From: Natronococcus sp. A-GB7
GTDB lineage: Archaea; Halobacteriota; Halobacteria; Halobacteriales; Natrialbaceae
Assembly (NCBI RefSeq): GCF_029688865.1
Contig: NZ_JARUKV010000005.1
Span: 62,001-126,000, forward strand
Direction of reading: 5' to 3'
DNA length: 64,000 bases
In this document: positions 1 to 8,527 of the stretch, one piece after another
How positions within the stretch are numbered: position 1 is the first letter of the stretch
Layout of the letters: every line of letters starts with the position of its first letter
Position numbers and translations under genes: made by a program
Notes under the pieces: model-generated
What the model saw: the letters and a program-made list of their open reading frames with translations, nothing else
Told to the model about the DNA's origin: nothing
The model's database searches: none

Positions 1-2762
1 ACCCTGACGACCCGGCCGTAGTACGTCTCGCCGCGCTCGAAGTCGATCCCGATCGAGTCCTCCCGGCGGTCGAAGTAGTCGAATTCGGTATTGACGTTCG
101 TCGTCGTGATGTCGAACTCGTCCCCGTCGTTGACCTGATCCGAGTTGAACCGGAACGCCAGCTCGAGATGGTCGGCGATGGCGTTCAGATTCTCCGTCTC
201 GTCGAACCCGAACTGATCCTCGCCCTGACCGCCGAAGTCGGACTCGTCGAGCAGGAAGAGCGCGCCGCCATTGTCGAGGAACTCGGAGAGTGCCTCGAGC
301 TCCGAACCGGAGAACGACTCCGTGGGCGAGGCGACGACAAGGCCGTCCGCGTCGTCGAGACCCAGCGCACCCAGCCCGTCGAAGACGTCGAAGCCGTCGT
401 TGAAGTTGGCCGTCGTCGGAACGAACTCCGGGCCGGCGTTGTTCTCGTTGTCCTCGACCTGGTCGGCGTTGAACCGAAACGACAGCTCGAGGCGGTCGGC
501 GATCGCGTTCAGGTTGGCGGTCTCCTCGTTCGCGAACTCGGATTCGTCGAGCAGGAACAGCGCCCCGCCGTCGGCGAGGTGTGCCTCGAGGGCGTCGAGT
601 TCGTCGGCGGCGTAGGCCGACGCGGGCGAGGCGATCGCGACGGCGTCGGCGGCGTCGATCGCGCGCTCGTCGCCGCCGCCGAAGAAGTCGAACGACGCGT
701 TGAACGCGCTCGTCCGGGGGGCGAACGGGGCGAACCCGCTGTTTGCTTCGTCGACGATCTGATCCGAGTTGAACCGGAACGACAGCTCGAGCGTGTCGGC
801 GAGTTCGTTCAACTCGGCAGTGCCGTCGCCCTCGAAGTTCGACTCGTCGTGAAGGAACAGTGTGCCGCCGTCGTCGACGAACGCCGCCAGCGTCTCGTGT
901 TCCGATGTCGAGAACGAGTCCGCGGGCGTCGTGATCATCGCGAGGTCAGCGCCGTCGAGGTCAGCCGCGAGGTCGCCGGTGGCCTCGATCTCGAACCCGC
1001 GCTCTTCGGCGAGGCCTGCGAGTTCGGAGTAGTCCGCCAGCGTGAGCGCCTGGCCGTGGCCCTCGTCGTAGACAACGGTTCCGGTCCCGCCGATCCGGTC
1101 CATCCAGGCGCTGACGAGGAACTCGCGATTGGCGTCGACGTCGCTCTCGTCGGAGGCCAACTCCGCGCCGAGGCCGACGACTCCTTCATCGACGGCGACC
1201 AGCGGGATCGCCGTGTCGTCGGGGTAGTCGACGAACCGGGAGCCGGCAAATTCGCTCACCTCGAGGTCGAGGCTCGCCTCGTCTTCCGCGCCTTCGAACG
1301 TGATCGTCGCCGCGTACGTCTCGTCGTCCGGATTTCGCACGCCGTGGATCACGACCGAGCCGGGACCGGCGATGTCGGTGATGAAACTCCCACTGAGATC
1401 GAACGTTGCGGCTGCCCCATCGTAGTCGCCGCTTTTGACGCTGATCTCGCTTCTGTCCGGACCGTCCGACAGCTGACGGGTCAGTTCGACGGTCACGTCG
1501 TCGTTCGTCAGCCCGTCGAAGCTCGCGCTCTCGGGGTACTCGACGGTGATCGCGTCGACTTCCCCCTCGAAGTTGACGCCGTCGAACGTCCAGGTGTGGA
1601 CCGAGTCGGTCCCCGGTTCGATCGGGTCGGCGACGAGCGCGGTGCCGTCGCTCTCGGTGTCGTCCTCGCTCGCGTCCTCGTTCTCGGCGGTGTCTTCGGC
1701 CCACACGGCGACCGACGACCCGTCGGTCAGCGGCTCGTAGTCGGCGTCGAGCAAACTCGCTGTCGAGAAGAATTCGAGTTCGTCGACGGCGGTGCGCTCG
1801 GCCAACAAGTCCTCGGCCGCGTCAAACTCGTAGCCCTCGCCTTTGATCGCGTCGGCGAACTCGCCGAACTCCGAGGAGTCGTAGAACGTATCGTGGGCGT
1901 CGTCCCACAGCACGGTCCCGCTCGACCCGATCGTGTCGGCGAGTAAGTTCAGTGCGAATCGCTCGTTCGGTTCGGTCATCTCGCCGTCCTCGAGCAGCTC
2001 CGCCGTTCCGACCCCGACGACGTCGCCGTCGCGCGAAACCAGCGGGATCTCCTCGTCGTCCCCGTAGAGATGTGACGCCTCGTCCCCGTCGTTGTCGACG
2101 TTCGTCGCCGTCGACTCGGCCCAGACGACCACGTGCGAACTGTCAGTGAGTGGGCCGCCGTCGGGGCCGACCTGGCTGGCCGTCGACGGAAACGTCAGTG
2201 ACTCGCTGTCGAGGAGGTCGGTCGTCGCCTCGATTTCGTAGCCCGCGTTCGCCGCGTACTGGCGGAACGAGTCGTAGTTCGAGAGCGCGAGTCCGCCGAA
2301 CTGGTCGTGACTCTCGTCCCACAGCACCGTTCCGGAGCCGCCCATCTTGGCGTCGAAGAGATTGAGCACGAACTCCTCGTTGTCGAGGTCGAACCCGCCG
2401 TTGTCGTCGCTGACGAAGTCGGCCGTACCGATACCGACGACCCCGCCGTCCTCGGAGACCAGCGGGATATCGTTGTCCTCGTAGATGACCGTCTCCGGCC
2501 CGTCGTCGGTCGTTTCGAAGTTGTGCGCGCTTGGTTCGGCCCAGACGACGACGGTATCGTCGTCGTCGAGTTCGCTCTCCCCGTCGGGAGCGATCTGGCT
2601 CGCCGAGGAGTAAAACGACAGCGCGTCGAGCTCCGTCTCGGACCAAGCCCGTTCCTGTGCAACCGTCCCTCCGGAGAGGCCGAGCGAGCCGAGTCCGGCA
2701 ACGACCGATGCGAGGAATCCGCGGCGACCGAATGAACGATGGCTGCTCCGTCTTTTTGCCAT
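1..2762 (-). CDS. Tat-exported repeat protein with DUF4350-like half-modules (3' end outside window)
   Basis: An uninterrupted frame runs from an ATG at 2762 to the window edge, about 920 residues with no stop, so the C-terminus is missing. The N-terminus is a clear twin-arginine signal (S-F-G-R-R-G-F-L-A then a hydrophobic stretch and AQE), so the protein is exported. Three copies of one module lie at about residues 45-185, 190-330 and 335-610, each with VVVWAE, IPLVS.DG.VVG and SGTVLWDE.H blocks. The third copy carries an extra ~150-residue beta-rich insert. Three copies of a second module follow at about 615-910, with FVDDGGTLFLHDES-like and LELSFRFNSDQ blocks. Together the two types resemble N- and C-halves of DUF4350/GATase-like folds; this assignment is from memory of the family. 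Function unknown, probably surface-associated. A TATA-containing AT-rich stretch lies upstream (2763-2842). Confidence 0.8.
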   Translation of the reverse strand, partial: MAKRRSSHRSFGRRGFLASVVAGLGSLGLSGGTVAQERAWSETELDALSFYSSASQIAPDGESELDDDDTVVVWAEPSAHNFETTDDGPETVIYEDNDIPLVSEDGGVVGIGTADFVSDDNGGFDLDNEEFVLNLFDAKMGGSGTVLWDESHDQFGGLALSNYDSFRQYAANAGYEIEATTDLLDSESLTFPSTASQVGPDGGPLTDSSHVVVWAESTATNVDNDGDEASHLYGDDEEIPLVSRDGDVVGVGTAELLEDGEMTEPNERFALNLLADTIGSSGTVLWDDAHDTFYDSSEFGEFADAIKGEGYEFDAAEDLLAERTAVDELEFFSTASLLDADYEPLTDGSSVAVWAEDTAENEDASEDDTESDGTALVADPIEPGTDSVHTWTFDGVNFEGEVDAITVEYPESASFDGLTNDDVTVELTRQLSDGPDRSEISVKSGDYDGAAATFDLSGSFITDIAGPGSVVIHGVRNPDDETYAATITFEGAEDEASLDLEVSEFAGSRFVDYPDDTAIPLVAVDEGVVGLGAELASDESDVDANREFLVSAWMDRIGGTGTVVYDEGHGQALTLADYSELAGLAEERGFEIEATGDLAADLDGADLAMITTPADSFSTSEHETLAAFVDDGGTLFLHDESNFEGDGTAELNELADTLELSFRFNSDQIVDEANSGFAPFAPRTSAFNASFDFFGGGDERAIDAADAVAIASPASAYAADELDALEAHLADGGALFLLDESEFANEETANLNAIADRLELSFRFNADQVEDNENNAGPEFVPTTANFNDGFDVFDGLGALGLDDADGLVVASPTESFSGSELEALSEFLDNGGALFLLDESDFGGQGEDQFGFDETENLNAIADHLELAFRFNSDQVNDGDEFDITTTNVNTEFDYFDRREDSIGIDFERGETYYGRVVR

Positions 2763-3028
2763 GAGTGTTGAGACGATCGTAGATACAAAGCATTTCGTAC
2801 ATTTAACAATTCATGTATGTGTACCACTCCATTTTTTAAAAGATGTCTCGACTGGAGACGAACACGACGGCGAAGCGATCCGCGGTGTCATCGCTCGACT
2901 CTCTTGACGAACACGCTCGCGCTAGCGACCATCTACCGGTACGTGCGACGGGCCCGGAACGATCGTGGCGAGTGACGACCTCGCGCACCGACGGAGCGAC
3001 TTTGTGGCTCGCCGCCGAAAACGCGGAC

Positions 3029-3466
3029 ATGGCGACCGACATCCGGGAGTTCGTGGCCGAGGACCTCTGGCTTCTCGTCGGTATCGTCACCTTCGTCCTC
3101 GTCAGTATCGTCGCGTTGATCGGCCTCGAGACCGTCGGGGTCCTGATCGCGATCGTCGGCTGGTTCCTGCTGGTTCCGGTGTTCCTGTTCTGGGGCGAGG
3201 AGATCGCCGATATCGTCCTCGAGGAGCGTGCGCCGGACTCCGCGAGTGAGACGGTCCCGCCGTCGACGGCCGAATCGGACGACGCCCTCGAGGAGCTCAA
3301 ACGCCGCTACGCCGCGGGCGAGATCGACGACGACGAGTTCGAGCGCCGACTCGAGCGGCTGGTCGGCGTCGAGGACGCCTTCGAGGACGTCTTCGCCGAC
3401 GGCCCCTCGTCGGACCGATCGCCCTCCGAGACCGCACTCGAGCCGGAAGTGGAACGTGACCGGTAG
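3029..3466 (+). CDS. Two-TM membrane protein with C-terminal SHOCT domain
   Basis: 145 residues. Two hydrophobic helices (about residues 13-60, from LWLLVGIVTF to VFLFWG) are followed by an acidic linker and a C-terminal SHOCT-type motif (LEELKRRYAAGEIDDDEFERRL, about residues 90-110), a short helical domain found at the end of many prokaryotic proteins. The frame is open from 2843, but the upstream 62 codons lack any family feature and the ATG at 3029 gives the usual layout, so I start there. A second SHOCT membrane protein with the same architecture lies at 57569-57928. Function is not known; SHOCT is thought to mediate oligomerisation or regulation. Confidence 0.75.
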   Translation: MATDIREFVAEDLWLLVGIVTFVLVSIVALIGLETVGVLIAIVGWFLLVPVFLFWGEEIADIVLEERAPDSASETVPPSTAESDDALEELKRRYAAGEIDDDEFERRLERLVGVEDAFEDVFADGPSSDRSPSETALEPEVERDR

Positions 3467-3532
3467 GTGTCCCGCGCCGAGCGAAGCGTCGCTCCCGAGG
3501 ACGCGGTTCGCCGCAAGCTCCGGCACGCTATT

Positions 3533-3805
3533 TCAGGATCGATCCGCGAACTCGACGACGAACGTCTCGTCGCCGCGGTAGGTGATATCGGCGATCTCGA
3601 TCGCGTCGACGGCCACGCCGTACTCGGCCAGTTCGTACCGCAGGTCCTCGAAGTAGTCGTAGTCACAGCACATCCGACAAAACGGCCCCTCGAACCGCAC
3701 CGTGAACGAGTCGTCCGTCGAGTCGACGACTGCGGCCGTGGCCATCGGACTTCGGTACTCGTTGTAGGTCGCGACCGCGTCCTCGAGTATCGCGGCTGAG
3801 ATCAT
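3533..3805 (-). CDS. Conserved haloarchaeal protein of unknown function with CxxCC motif
   Basis: 90 residues, acidic, with a beta-alpha pattern and a mid-protein F-C-R-M-C-C-D-Y-D-Y-F-E-D-L motif that could bind metal or form disulfides. I recall similar small proteins in haloarchaea but cannot name the family. It sits just downstream of moeA on the same strand (16-base gap from moeA stop to this start), so it is probably co-transcribed with it. The codon pattern is like its neighbours. Confidence 0.65.
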   Translation of the reverse strand: MISAAILEDAVATYNEYRSPMATAAVVDSTDDSFTVRFEGPFCRMCCDYDYFEDLRYELAEYGVAVDAIEIADITYRGDETFVVEFADRS

Positions 3806-3820
3806 CGAGGCTCCGGGCGG

Positions 3821-5095
3821 TCAGGGATGCGATTCCCAGTCCTGGACGGCGACCGTCTCGCCCTCGGCGATCCCCTCGAGGTCGTCGTCGACGACGACCC
3901 AGCCGTCGGCCAGCGCGACGCTCGAGAGCACGCCCGACCCGCTGGCTCGCGTCGGCGTCGCCGCGAACGCGGGACCGTCCTCGCCGTCGCGCTCCTCGAG
4001 CTGGACCCGCGCGAACGTCCGGGTGCCGGGCTCGCTGGGGATCTTGCGCTCGAGGACGGCCCGCGTGGTCGGGTGCGGATCGGGCGTCGTCCCCTCGAGC
4101 CGGCGCAGCGTCGGCCGGAGGAACTGGACTGCGTTGACGATACAGGCGACGGGGTACCCCGGGAGCGCGAGGACGGGCGTGTCCTCGACGATTCCCAGAC
4201 AGACCGGGTGACCGGGTTTGAGCCCGACGCCGTGGACGAGCACCTCGCCGAGCTCGTCGATCACTTCGGGCAGGAGGTCCCGCTCCCCGACGGAGGACCC
4301 TCCGGTCGTAACGACGACGTCCTTCGTCAGGTCGCGCTGGATCGCCACCCGAAGCGACTCGGCGTCGTCGGTGACGACGTCGCGGTACGTCGCGTCGGCT
4401 CCCCAGCGCTCGACCATCCGCGAGACGGTGAGGCCGTTCGTCTCGATGACCTCGCCCGGGCCCGGTTCGCCGTCGACGAGCTCCTCGCCGGTCGGGATCA
4501 CGCCGACGGTCGGCCGCTGGGCGACCTCGAGGCGGCCGTAGCCGACCGACCGCAGCAGGCCGAGATCGGAGGGCCGAAGTCGGTGGCCGGCCTCGTACAG
4601 CCGCTCGCCTTCCGTAACGTCCTCGCCGATCGGAGCGATGTTCTCCCCCTCCGCGACGGCGTCGCCGACCTCGAGCTCACCGACGTCCGCGAGCTCCTCG
4701 GCGTGTTCGATCATCACGACGGCGTCGGCCCCGTCGGGCAGCGCGCTTCCCGTGTGGACCCGGACGGCTGTCTCGGGACCGACCGGTCCGTCGCGGTCGC
4801 CGATCCGCAGCACCTCGGGGGATCGATCGGACGCGCCGAAGGTGTCCCCCGCCCGGACGGCGTAGCCGTCCATCGCCGCCCGTTGGTAGTGTGGGACGTT
4901 TCTCGCGGCCGTGATCGGTGCCGCCAGTACTCGCCCGTCGGCTCGCTCGAGCGAGACCGTCTCTGTGCCAGTCGGCGGGTCGTCGGCGTCGTTTCCGTCT
5001 CCGACGGCCGCTTCGCTGAGAATCCGGCGCGCCTCGTCGACGGGCGTTCGCTGCTTGAACCCCGCCTCCTTGCGCTCGCTGTCGGCTCCTTCCAT
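3821..5095 (-). CDS. moeA: Molybdopterin molybdenumtransferase MoeA
   Basis: 424 residues, the length of stand-alone MoeA. It inserts molybdate (or tungstate) into adenylylated molybdopterin in the last step of cofactor synthesis. Visible family blocks are RADGRVLAAPI, NVPHYQRAAMDGYAV, VHTGSALPDGADAVVMIE, GEDV.EG, the MoCF-like segment VVTTGGSSVGERDLL and the LPGYPVACI block, in the expected order of domains II, I, III and IV. The frame is open for 15 more codons upstream, but the ATG at 5095 gives the usual N-terminus. The likely client in this window is the aldehyde oxidoreductase at 51868 with its MoaD-like partner; the genes are far apart. Confidence 0.93.
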   Translation of the reverse strand: MEGADSERKEAGFKQRTPVDEARRILSEAAVGDGNDADDPPTGTETVSLERADGRVLAAPITAARNVPHYQRAAMDGYAVRAGDTFGASDRSPEVLRIGDRDGPVGPETAVRVHTGSALPDGADAVVMIEHAEELADVGELEVGDAVAEGENIAPIGEDVTEGERLYEAGHRLRPSDLGLLRSVGYGRLEVAQRPTVGVIPTGEELVDGEPGPGEVIETNGLTVSRMVERWGADATYRDVVTDDAESLRVAIQRDLTKDVVVTTGGSSVGERDLLPEVIDELGEVLVHGVGLKPGHPVCLGIVEDTPVLALPGYPVACIVNAVQFLRPTLRRLEGTTPDPHPTTRAVLERKIPSEPGTRTFARVQLEERDGEDGPAFAATPTRASGSGVLSSVALADGWVVVDDDLEGIAEGETVAVQDWESHP

Positions 5096-5214
5096 ACGCT
5101 GACTCGGGTCGGCGGGACCCAAAAGGGTACGGGACGCCACCCCGGGTCCCCGGCGCTCGCCCGGAACCGACCGCTACCGCGGGGTTTTTCGTACCCGCGT
5201 TCGAACCCACGACC

Positions 5215-5583
5215 ATGTCAACGCTGCGCGACGCGTTGCGGGACCTCTCGGACGACGTTTTCTTCGATCTGCTCGAGAGCGACGACGCGTACCTCCTCGT
5301 GCTGGACGTTCCTGGCGCCACGCCGGAGTCGGTCTCCGTCACGGTCGCCGAGGAGACGGTCGCCATCGAGGCGCGTCGCGAGAAGCTCGACGACGGTGAG
5401 TACCGGTACTTAGAGGAGAACCGGCCGCTCCTGTTCGACGTCGAGCTACCGCTTCCCGACGACGCCGCGAGCGAGACGGCGACGGCCGTCGAGCGCGGCG
5501 TCCTCGAGCTGACCGTTCCGAAGCGCCCGGCGGACGGCGGCGAAACGCCACTCGATGCCGTCGAGCACGAGAACACGGGGTGA
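5215..5583 (+). CDS. Hsp20/alpha-crystallin-type small heat-shock protein
   Basis: 122 residues, with an alpha-crystallin-like beta sandwich (about residues 20-105): YLLVLDVPGATPESVSV, then RYLEENRPLLFDVELPLP and the closing GVLELTVPK strand. Small heat-shock proteins are ATP-independent holdases. The C-terminal I-X-I/V anchor seen in many Hsp20s is not obvious, so it could be a divergent family member. Its TGA is followed directly, in the same reading frame, by the UbiB-family gene; the pair is likely one transcript. The ATG at 5215 follows a TTTTTCG AT-rich patch typical of a haloarchaeal promoter end. Confidence 0.85.
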   Translation: MSTLRDALRDLSDDVFFDLLESDDAYLLVLDVPGATPESVSVTVAEETVAIEARREKLDDGEYRYLEENRPLLFDVELPLPDDAASETATAVERGVLELTVPKRPADGGETPLDAVEHENTG

Positions 5584-5649
5584 CCGAGGCTGGCAACACT
5601 CCGCGCGTACCGCCGGTTCGTCGTCGTCGCCTGGCAGTTCCTCCCGCTG

Positions 5650-7257
5650 TTGCTCGCGTACGCCCGCGACCGCCGCCGGTTCCTGCTGTTCGGCTCGCGA
5701 CGACGGGTCGATCCGGAGACACGACGGCACCGCGCACAGACCCTGCTCGAGTCGCTTTTGACCCTCGGCCCGACGTTCATCAAGCTCGGCCAGCTACTGT
5801 CGACCCGGCCCGACGTGCTCCCGCCCGAGTACATCGACGAGCTCGCCGCCCTGCAAGACGACGTCCCACCCGCCGACTGGCCCGAGGCCAAACGGGTCCT
5901 CGAGGACGAACTCGGCCCGCTCGAGGAGCGCTTCGCGGAGTTCGACACCGAGGCGATCAGCGGAGCGAGCCTCGGTCAGGTCTACCGCGCACAGGTCGAC
6001 GGCGACCCCGTCGCAGTGAAGATCCGTCGTCCGGAGATCGAGTCGCTGGTCGAGGCCGATCTTCGGGTCATCCGCTGGTCGCTGCCGCTGCTCCTGTACT
6101 TCGTCGACGAGTCTCGATCGTTCTCGCTCGAGAACCTCGCCGACGAGTTCGCGAAGACGATCCGCGAGGAGATGGACTACGAGCGGGAGGCGGCGATGCT
6201 GACCGAGATCCGCTCGAACTTCGCGGACGACGACCGGATCCTCGTTCCCGAGGTCCTCGAGAGCCACTCCGGGCCGCGCGTGCTCACGATGGAGTACGTG
6301 CCGGGAACGAAGATCAACGACGTCGAAGAGCTGGATCGGAAGGGGATCGACCGGAGCCAGGTTGCGGAGACCCTCCAGCGGGCGTACCTCCAGATGATCA
6401 TCGACGACGGCGTCTTCCACGCCGACCCCCATCCGGGTAACCTCGCGGTGACCGACGACGGGGCGATCATCTTCTACGACTTCGGGATGTCCGGCCGGGT
6501 CGACGAGTTCGTCCAGGGGAAGATCGTCGAGTTCTACATCGCGGTCGCCAACCAGGACATCGACGCCATCCTGGACGCGCTGATCGAGGTCGGCACCCTG
6601 AGTCCGGACGCCGACCGGGCGGTGATGGCCGAGGTGATGGAGCTCGCGATTCAGGACGCTCGCGGCCAGGAGATCGAGCAGTACCGCGTCCAGCAGATCG
6701 TCGGCCAGATCGAGGACTCGATCTACGAGTTCCCGTTCCGGCTGCCGAAGAACCTCGCGCTCGTGCTACGCGTCGCGACCGTCGTCGAGGGGGTCTGTGT
6801 CACGCTCGACGAGGACTTCGACTTCATCGACACCGCCACGACGTACCTGACCGAACAGGGCTACCGCGAGGAGTCGATCCGTCAGTACGCCGAGCAGACG
6901 GGTCGACAGCTCCGCGAGTCCGGCGAGTCGCTGACCCGCCTCGCGCCGAAAACCGAGCGCACGCTGGACCGACTCGACCGGGACAACCTCTACGTTCGGA
7001 TCGGCGTCGAGGACTCGGAGAGCGTCTTCGACAAGCTCGCGAAGCGACTCGTCTACGGGATGTTACTGACGATGGCGCTGTTCTCGATGGGCGTACTGTA
7101 CGCCCTCCAGGCGCCGGAGGCGTCGGTCGTCGCCGCCGTCCTCTCGGCAGTGCTGTTCGTCCAGCTCTACCGATCGTTCCGCGACGGCGGCAGCTCGTTG
7201 CAGGCGAAGCCCCAGTTCACCCGCCAGAACCTCCGCCAGCGACGACGCGAGGAGTAA
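5650..7257 (+). CDS. ABC1/UbiB (AarF)-family kinase-like membrane protein
   Basis: 535 residues from the TTG at 5650. Family blocks include LGPTFIKLGQLLSTRPDVLP (the KxGQ signature), the Ala-rich SGASLGQVYRA loop, VAVKIRRP with the nucleotide-site Lys, DGVFHADPHPGN (catalytic-loop equivalent) and IIFYDFGMSG (metal-binding DFG). Two C-terminal membrane helices lie at about residues 470-520. UbiB proteins are atypical kinases/ATPases of isoprenoid-quinone and lipid metabolism. The start is doubtful: in-frame codons upstream (5593-5649) read L-R-A-Y-R-R-F-V-V-V and match the family N-terminus as I remember it, but offer no ATG or GTG, only a CTG at 5590. It probably forms an operon with the Hsp20 gene. 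Confidence 0.9.
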   Translation: MLAYARDRRRFLLFGSRRRVDPETRRHRAQTLLESLLTLGPTFIKLGQLLSTRPDVLPPEYIDELAALQDDVPPADWPEAKRVLEDELGPLEERFAEFDTEAISGASLGQVYRAQVDGDPVAVKIRRPEIESLVEADLRVIRWSLPLLLYFVDESRSFSLENLADEFAKTIREEMDYEREAAMLTEIRSNFADDDRILVPEVLESHSGPRVLTMEYVPGTKINDVEELDRKGIDRSQVAETLQRAYLQMIIDDGVFHADPHPGNLAVTDDGAIIFYDFGMSGRVDEFVQGKIVEFYIAVANQDIDAILDALIEVGTLSPDADRAVMAEVMELAIQDARGQEIEQYRVQQIVGQIEDSIYEFPFRLPKNLALVLRVATVVEGVCVTLDEDFDFIDTATTYLTEQGYREESIRQYAEQTGRQLRESGESLTRLAPKTERTLDRLDRDNLYVRIGVEDSESVFDKLAKRLVYGMLLTMALFSMGVLYALQAPEASVVAAVLSAVLFVQLYRSFRDGGSSLQAKPQFTRQNLRQRRREE

Positions 7258-7336
7258 CACGGGAAGGGGAGGAGGGTGCCGCCACTGCAAGTGCCGCCAC
7301 TGCAACCTTCTTTTCGTTGGCTCCCGACTCCCTCCT

Positions 7337-8392
7337 ATGAGCTACGATCGGATCGCTGACCTGTCGCTGACGATCGACGACGTCTCGATGGCCCGCCTCG
7401 AGCGTGAGACCTCGAGCGGCTTCACCCGCGTTAGCACCGAGTTCTCGTTCGAGGGGCCCGACGGCGCGGTCGGAAAGGGCGAGGACGTCACCTACGAGAC
7501 CGACGACCACGACGCGCTCGCCGAGAGCGGGCTGCCCGACCTCACCGGCGAGTACACGATCGACGCCTTCTCGAGCCGGCTCGCCGACCTCGACCTGTTT
7601 CCGGCGGGCGCGCCAGACCGCGAGGTGTTCCGGAACTACCGCCAGTGGGGGCTCGAGGCCGCCGCGCTCGACCTCGCGCTCCGACAGGCCGGGACGGACC
7701 TGGCGTCGCAACTGGACGCCGAGTACGAACCGGTACGATTCATCGCCAGCACGCGACTCGGCGACGAGCCTTCGACCGACCGGGTCGAGGAACTGCGCGA
7801 GGCGGTTCCGGAGCTCGAGTTCAAGCTCGATCCGACCCCGGAGTGGGACGCCGCGCTGGTCGAGGCCCTCTCGGCGACCGACGCCGTCCGGGTCCTCGAC
7901 CTGAAGGGCCAGTACCACGGCACCGAGGTCGATGTCGAGGCCGACCCGGAGCTGTACGAGCTGGTGATCGGGGGCTTTCCCGAGGCCGTCCTCGAGGACC
8001 CCGCCCTCGAGGACGACACCGAGGCGCTGTTCGAGGACGACGAGGTCCGCTCGCGGACCTCTTGGGACGCGCCGATCCACGGCCTCGAGGACGTCCAGAA
8101 TCTCCCGTGGGAGCCCGAGTGGCTCAACATCAAACCCTCGCGCTTCGGTTCGCTCGAGTCGCTGCTCGAGACGATCGACTACTGCCGGGAGCGCGGCATG
8201 ACGCTGTACGGCGGGGGCCAGTTCGAGCTCGGCATCGGGCGCGGCCAGCTCCAGGCGCTGGCCTCGGTGTTCTACCCCGAGACGCCTAACGACATCGCAC
8301 CGGGGGCGTACAACGATCCCGAGGTGACAGGCGAGTTGCCCGAGAGCCCGCTCGAGCCGCCCGCGGATCCCGAGGGCTTTCGCTGGTCCTGA
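7337..8392 (+). CDS. Enolase-superfamily protein (OSBS/muconate cycloisomerase-like)
   Basis: 351 residues. The N-terminal capping domain is followed by a barrel with superfamily-like elements: FKLD with a candidate catalytic Lys, VLDLKG and LEDP and WDAP as candidate metal-ligand Asp/Glu/Asp positions, and NIKPSRFG followed by GGGQFELGIGRGQ near the C-terminus. The superfamily abstracts a proton alpha to a carboxylate. The substrate cannot be told from sequence; it is more divergent than MenC or mandelate racemase. A diverged copy of its last ~13 codons lies at 9248-9286, downstream of the next two genes. Confidence 0.75.
   Translation: MSYDRIADLSLTIDDVSMARLERETSSGFTRVSTEFSFEGPDGAVGKGEDVTYETDDHDALAESGLPDLTGEYTIDAFSSRLADLDLFPAGAPDREVFRNYRQWGLEAAALDLALRQAGTDLASQLDAEYEPVRFIASTRLGDEPSTDRVEELREAVPELEFKLDPTPEWDAALVEALSATDAVRVLDLKGQYHGTEVDVEADPELYELVIGGFPEAVLEDPALEDDTEALFEDDEVRSRTSWDAPIHGLEDVQNLPWEPEWLNIKPSRFGSLESLLETIDYCRERGMTLYGGGQFELGIGRGQLQALASVFYPETPNDIAPGAYNDPEVTGELPESPLEPPADPEGFRWS
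8350..8388. repeat. Direct repeat copy A: tail of the enolase-like gene
   Basis: This 39-base segment inside the 3' end of the enolase-like gene matches 9248-9286 at 36 of 39 positions when aligned by eye. The three differences change Ala to Thr, Pro to Ser and Gly to Asp. The two copies bracket the membrane-protein/XRE-regulator pair. Confidence 0.75.
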
Positions 8393-8478
8393 AGGGCAAG
8401 AACGAGGCTAATTCGTCCGTTCCACCGAACCGTCGTTCCAGATTCTCTGAAATAGCCGATATCCGAACAGCCGGTACG

Positions 8479-8484
8479 TTTATT
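8479..8484 (+). promoter_or_regulatory. Candidate TATA box for the DUF2178/XRE operon
   Basis: TTTATT lies about 25 bases before the paired inverted repeats and about 45 bases before the ATG at 8528, which places a transcription start inside the repeat array. Confidence 0.45.
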
Positions 8485-8490
8485 GTTGGC

Positions 8491-8526
8491 TGTAAAGTAC
8501 GCTTTACTGTAAAAGGTGCTTTACAG
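8491..8526. promoter_or_regulatory. Double inverted repeat, candidate operator
   Basis: Four GTAAA half-sites alternate in orientation: GTAAAG at 8492-8497 facing CTTTAC at 8502-8507, then CTGTAAA at 8507-8513 facing TTTACAG at 8520-8526. Both dyads are perfect. They sit between the TATA-like element and the first start codon, where a bound protein would block transcription. The XRE-type protein encoded as the second gene of the operon is the obvious candidate ligand (inference), giving autorepression. Confidence 0.65.
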
Positions 8527-8527
8527 C

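Noticed and set aside
168-1946. Long open frame on the plus strand (about 590 codons)
   Set aside because: Antisense shadow of the Tat-exported protein; composition is Arg/Val-rich and has no family blocks, while the minus strand has a signal peptide and repeats.
3827-5413. Long plus-strand frame over moeA
   Set aside because: Shadow of a clear MoeA gene on the minus strand.
5215-7257. Hsp20-UbiB as a single fused gene
   Set aside because: A TGA stands between them; a fusion would need read-through, for which there is no direct evidence. Kept as a finding only.
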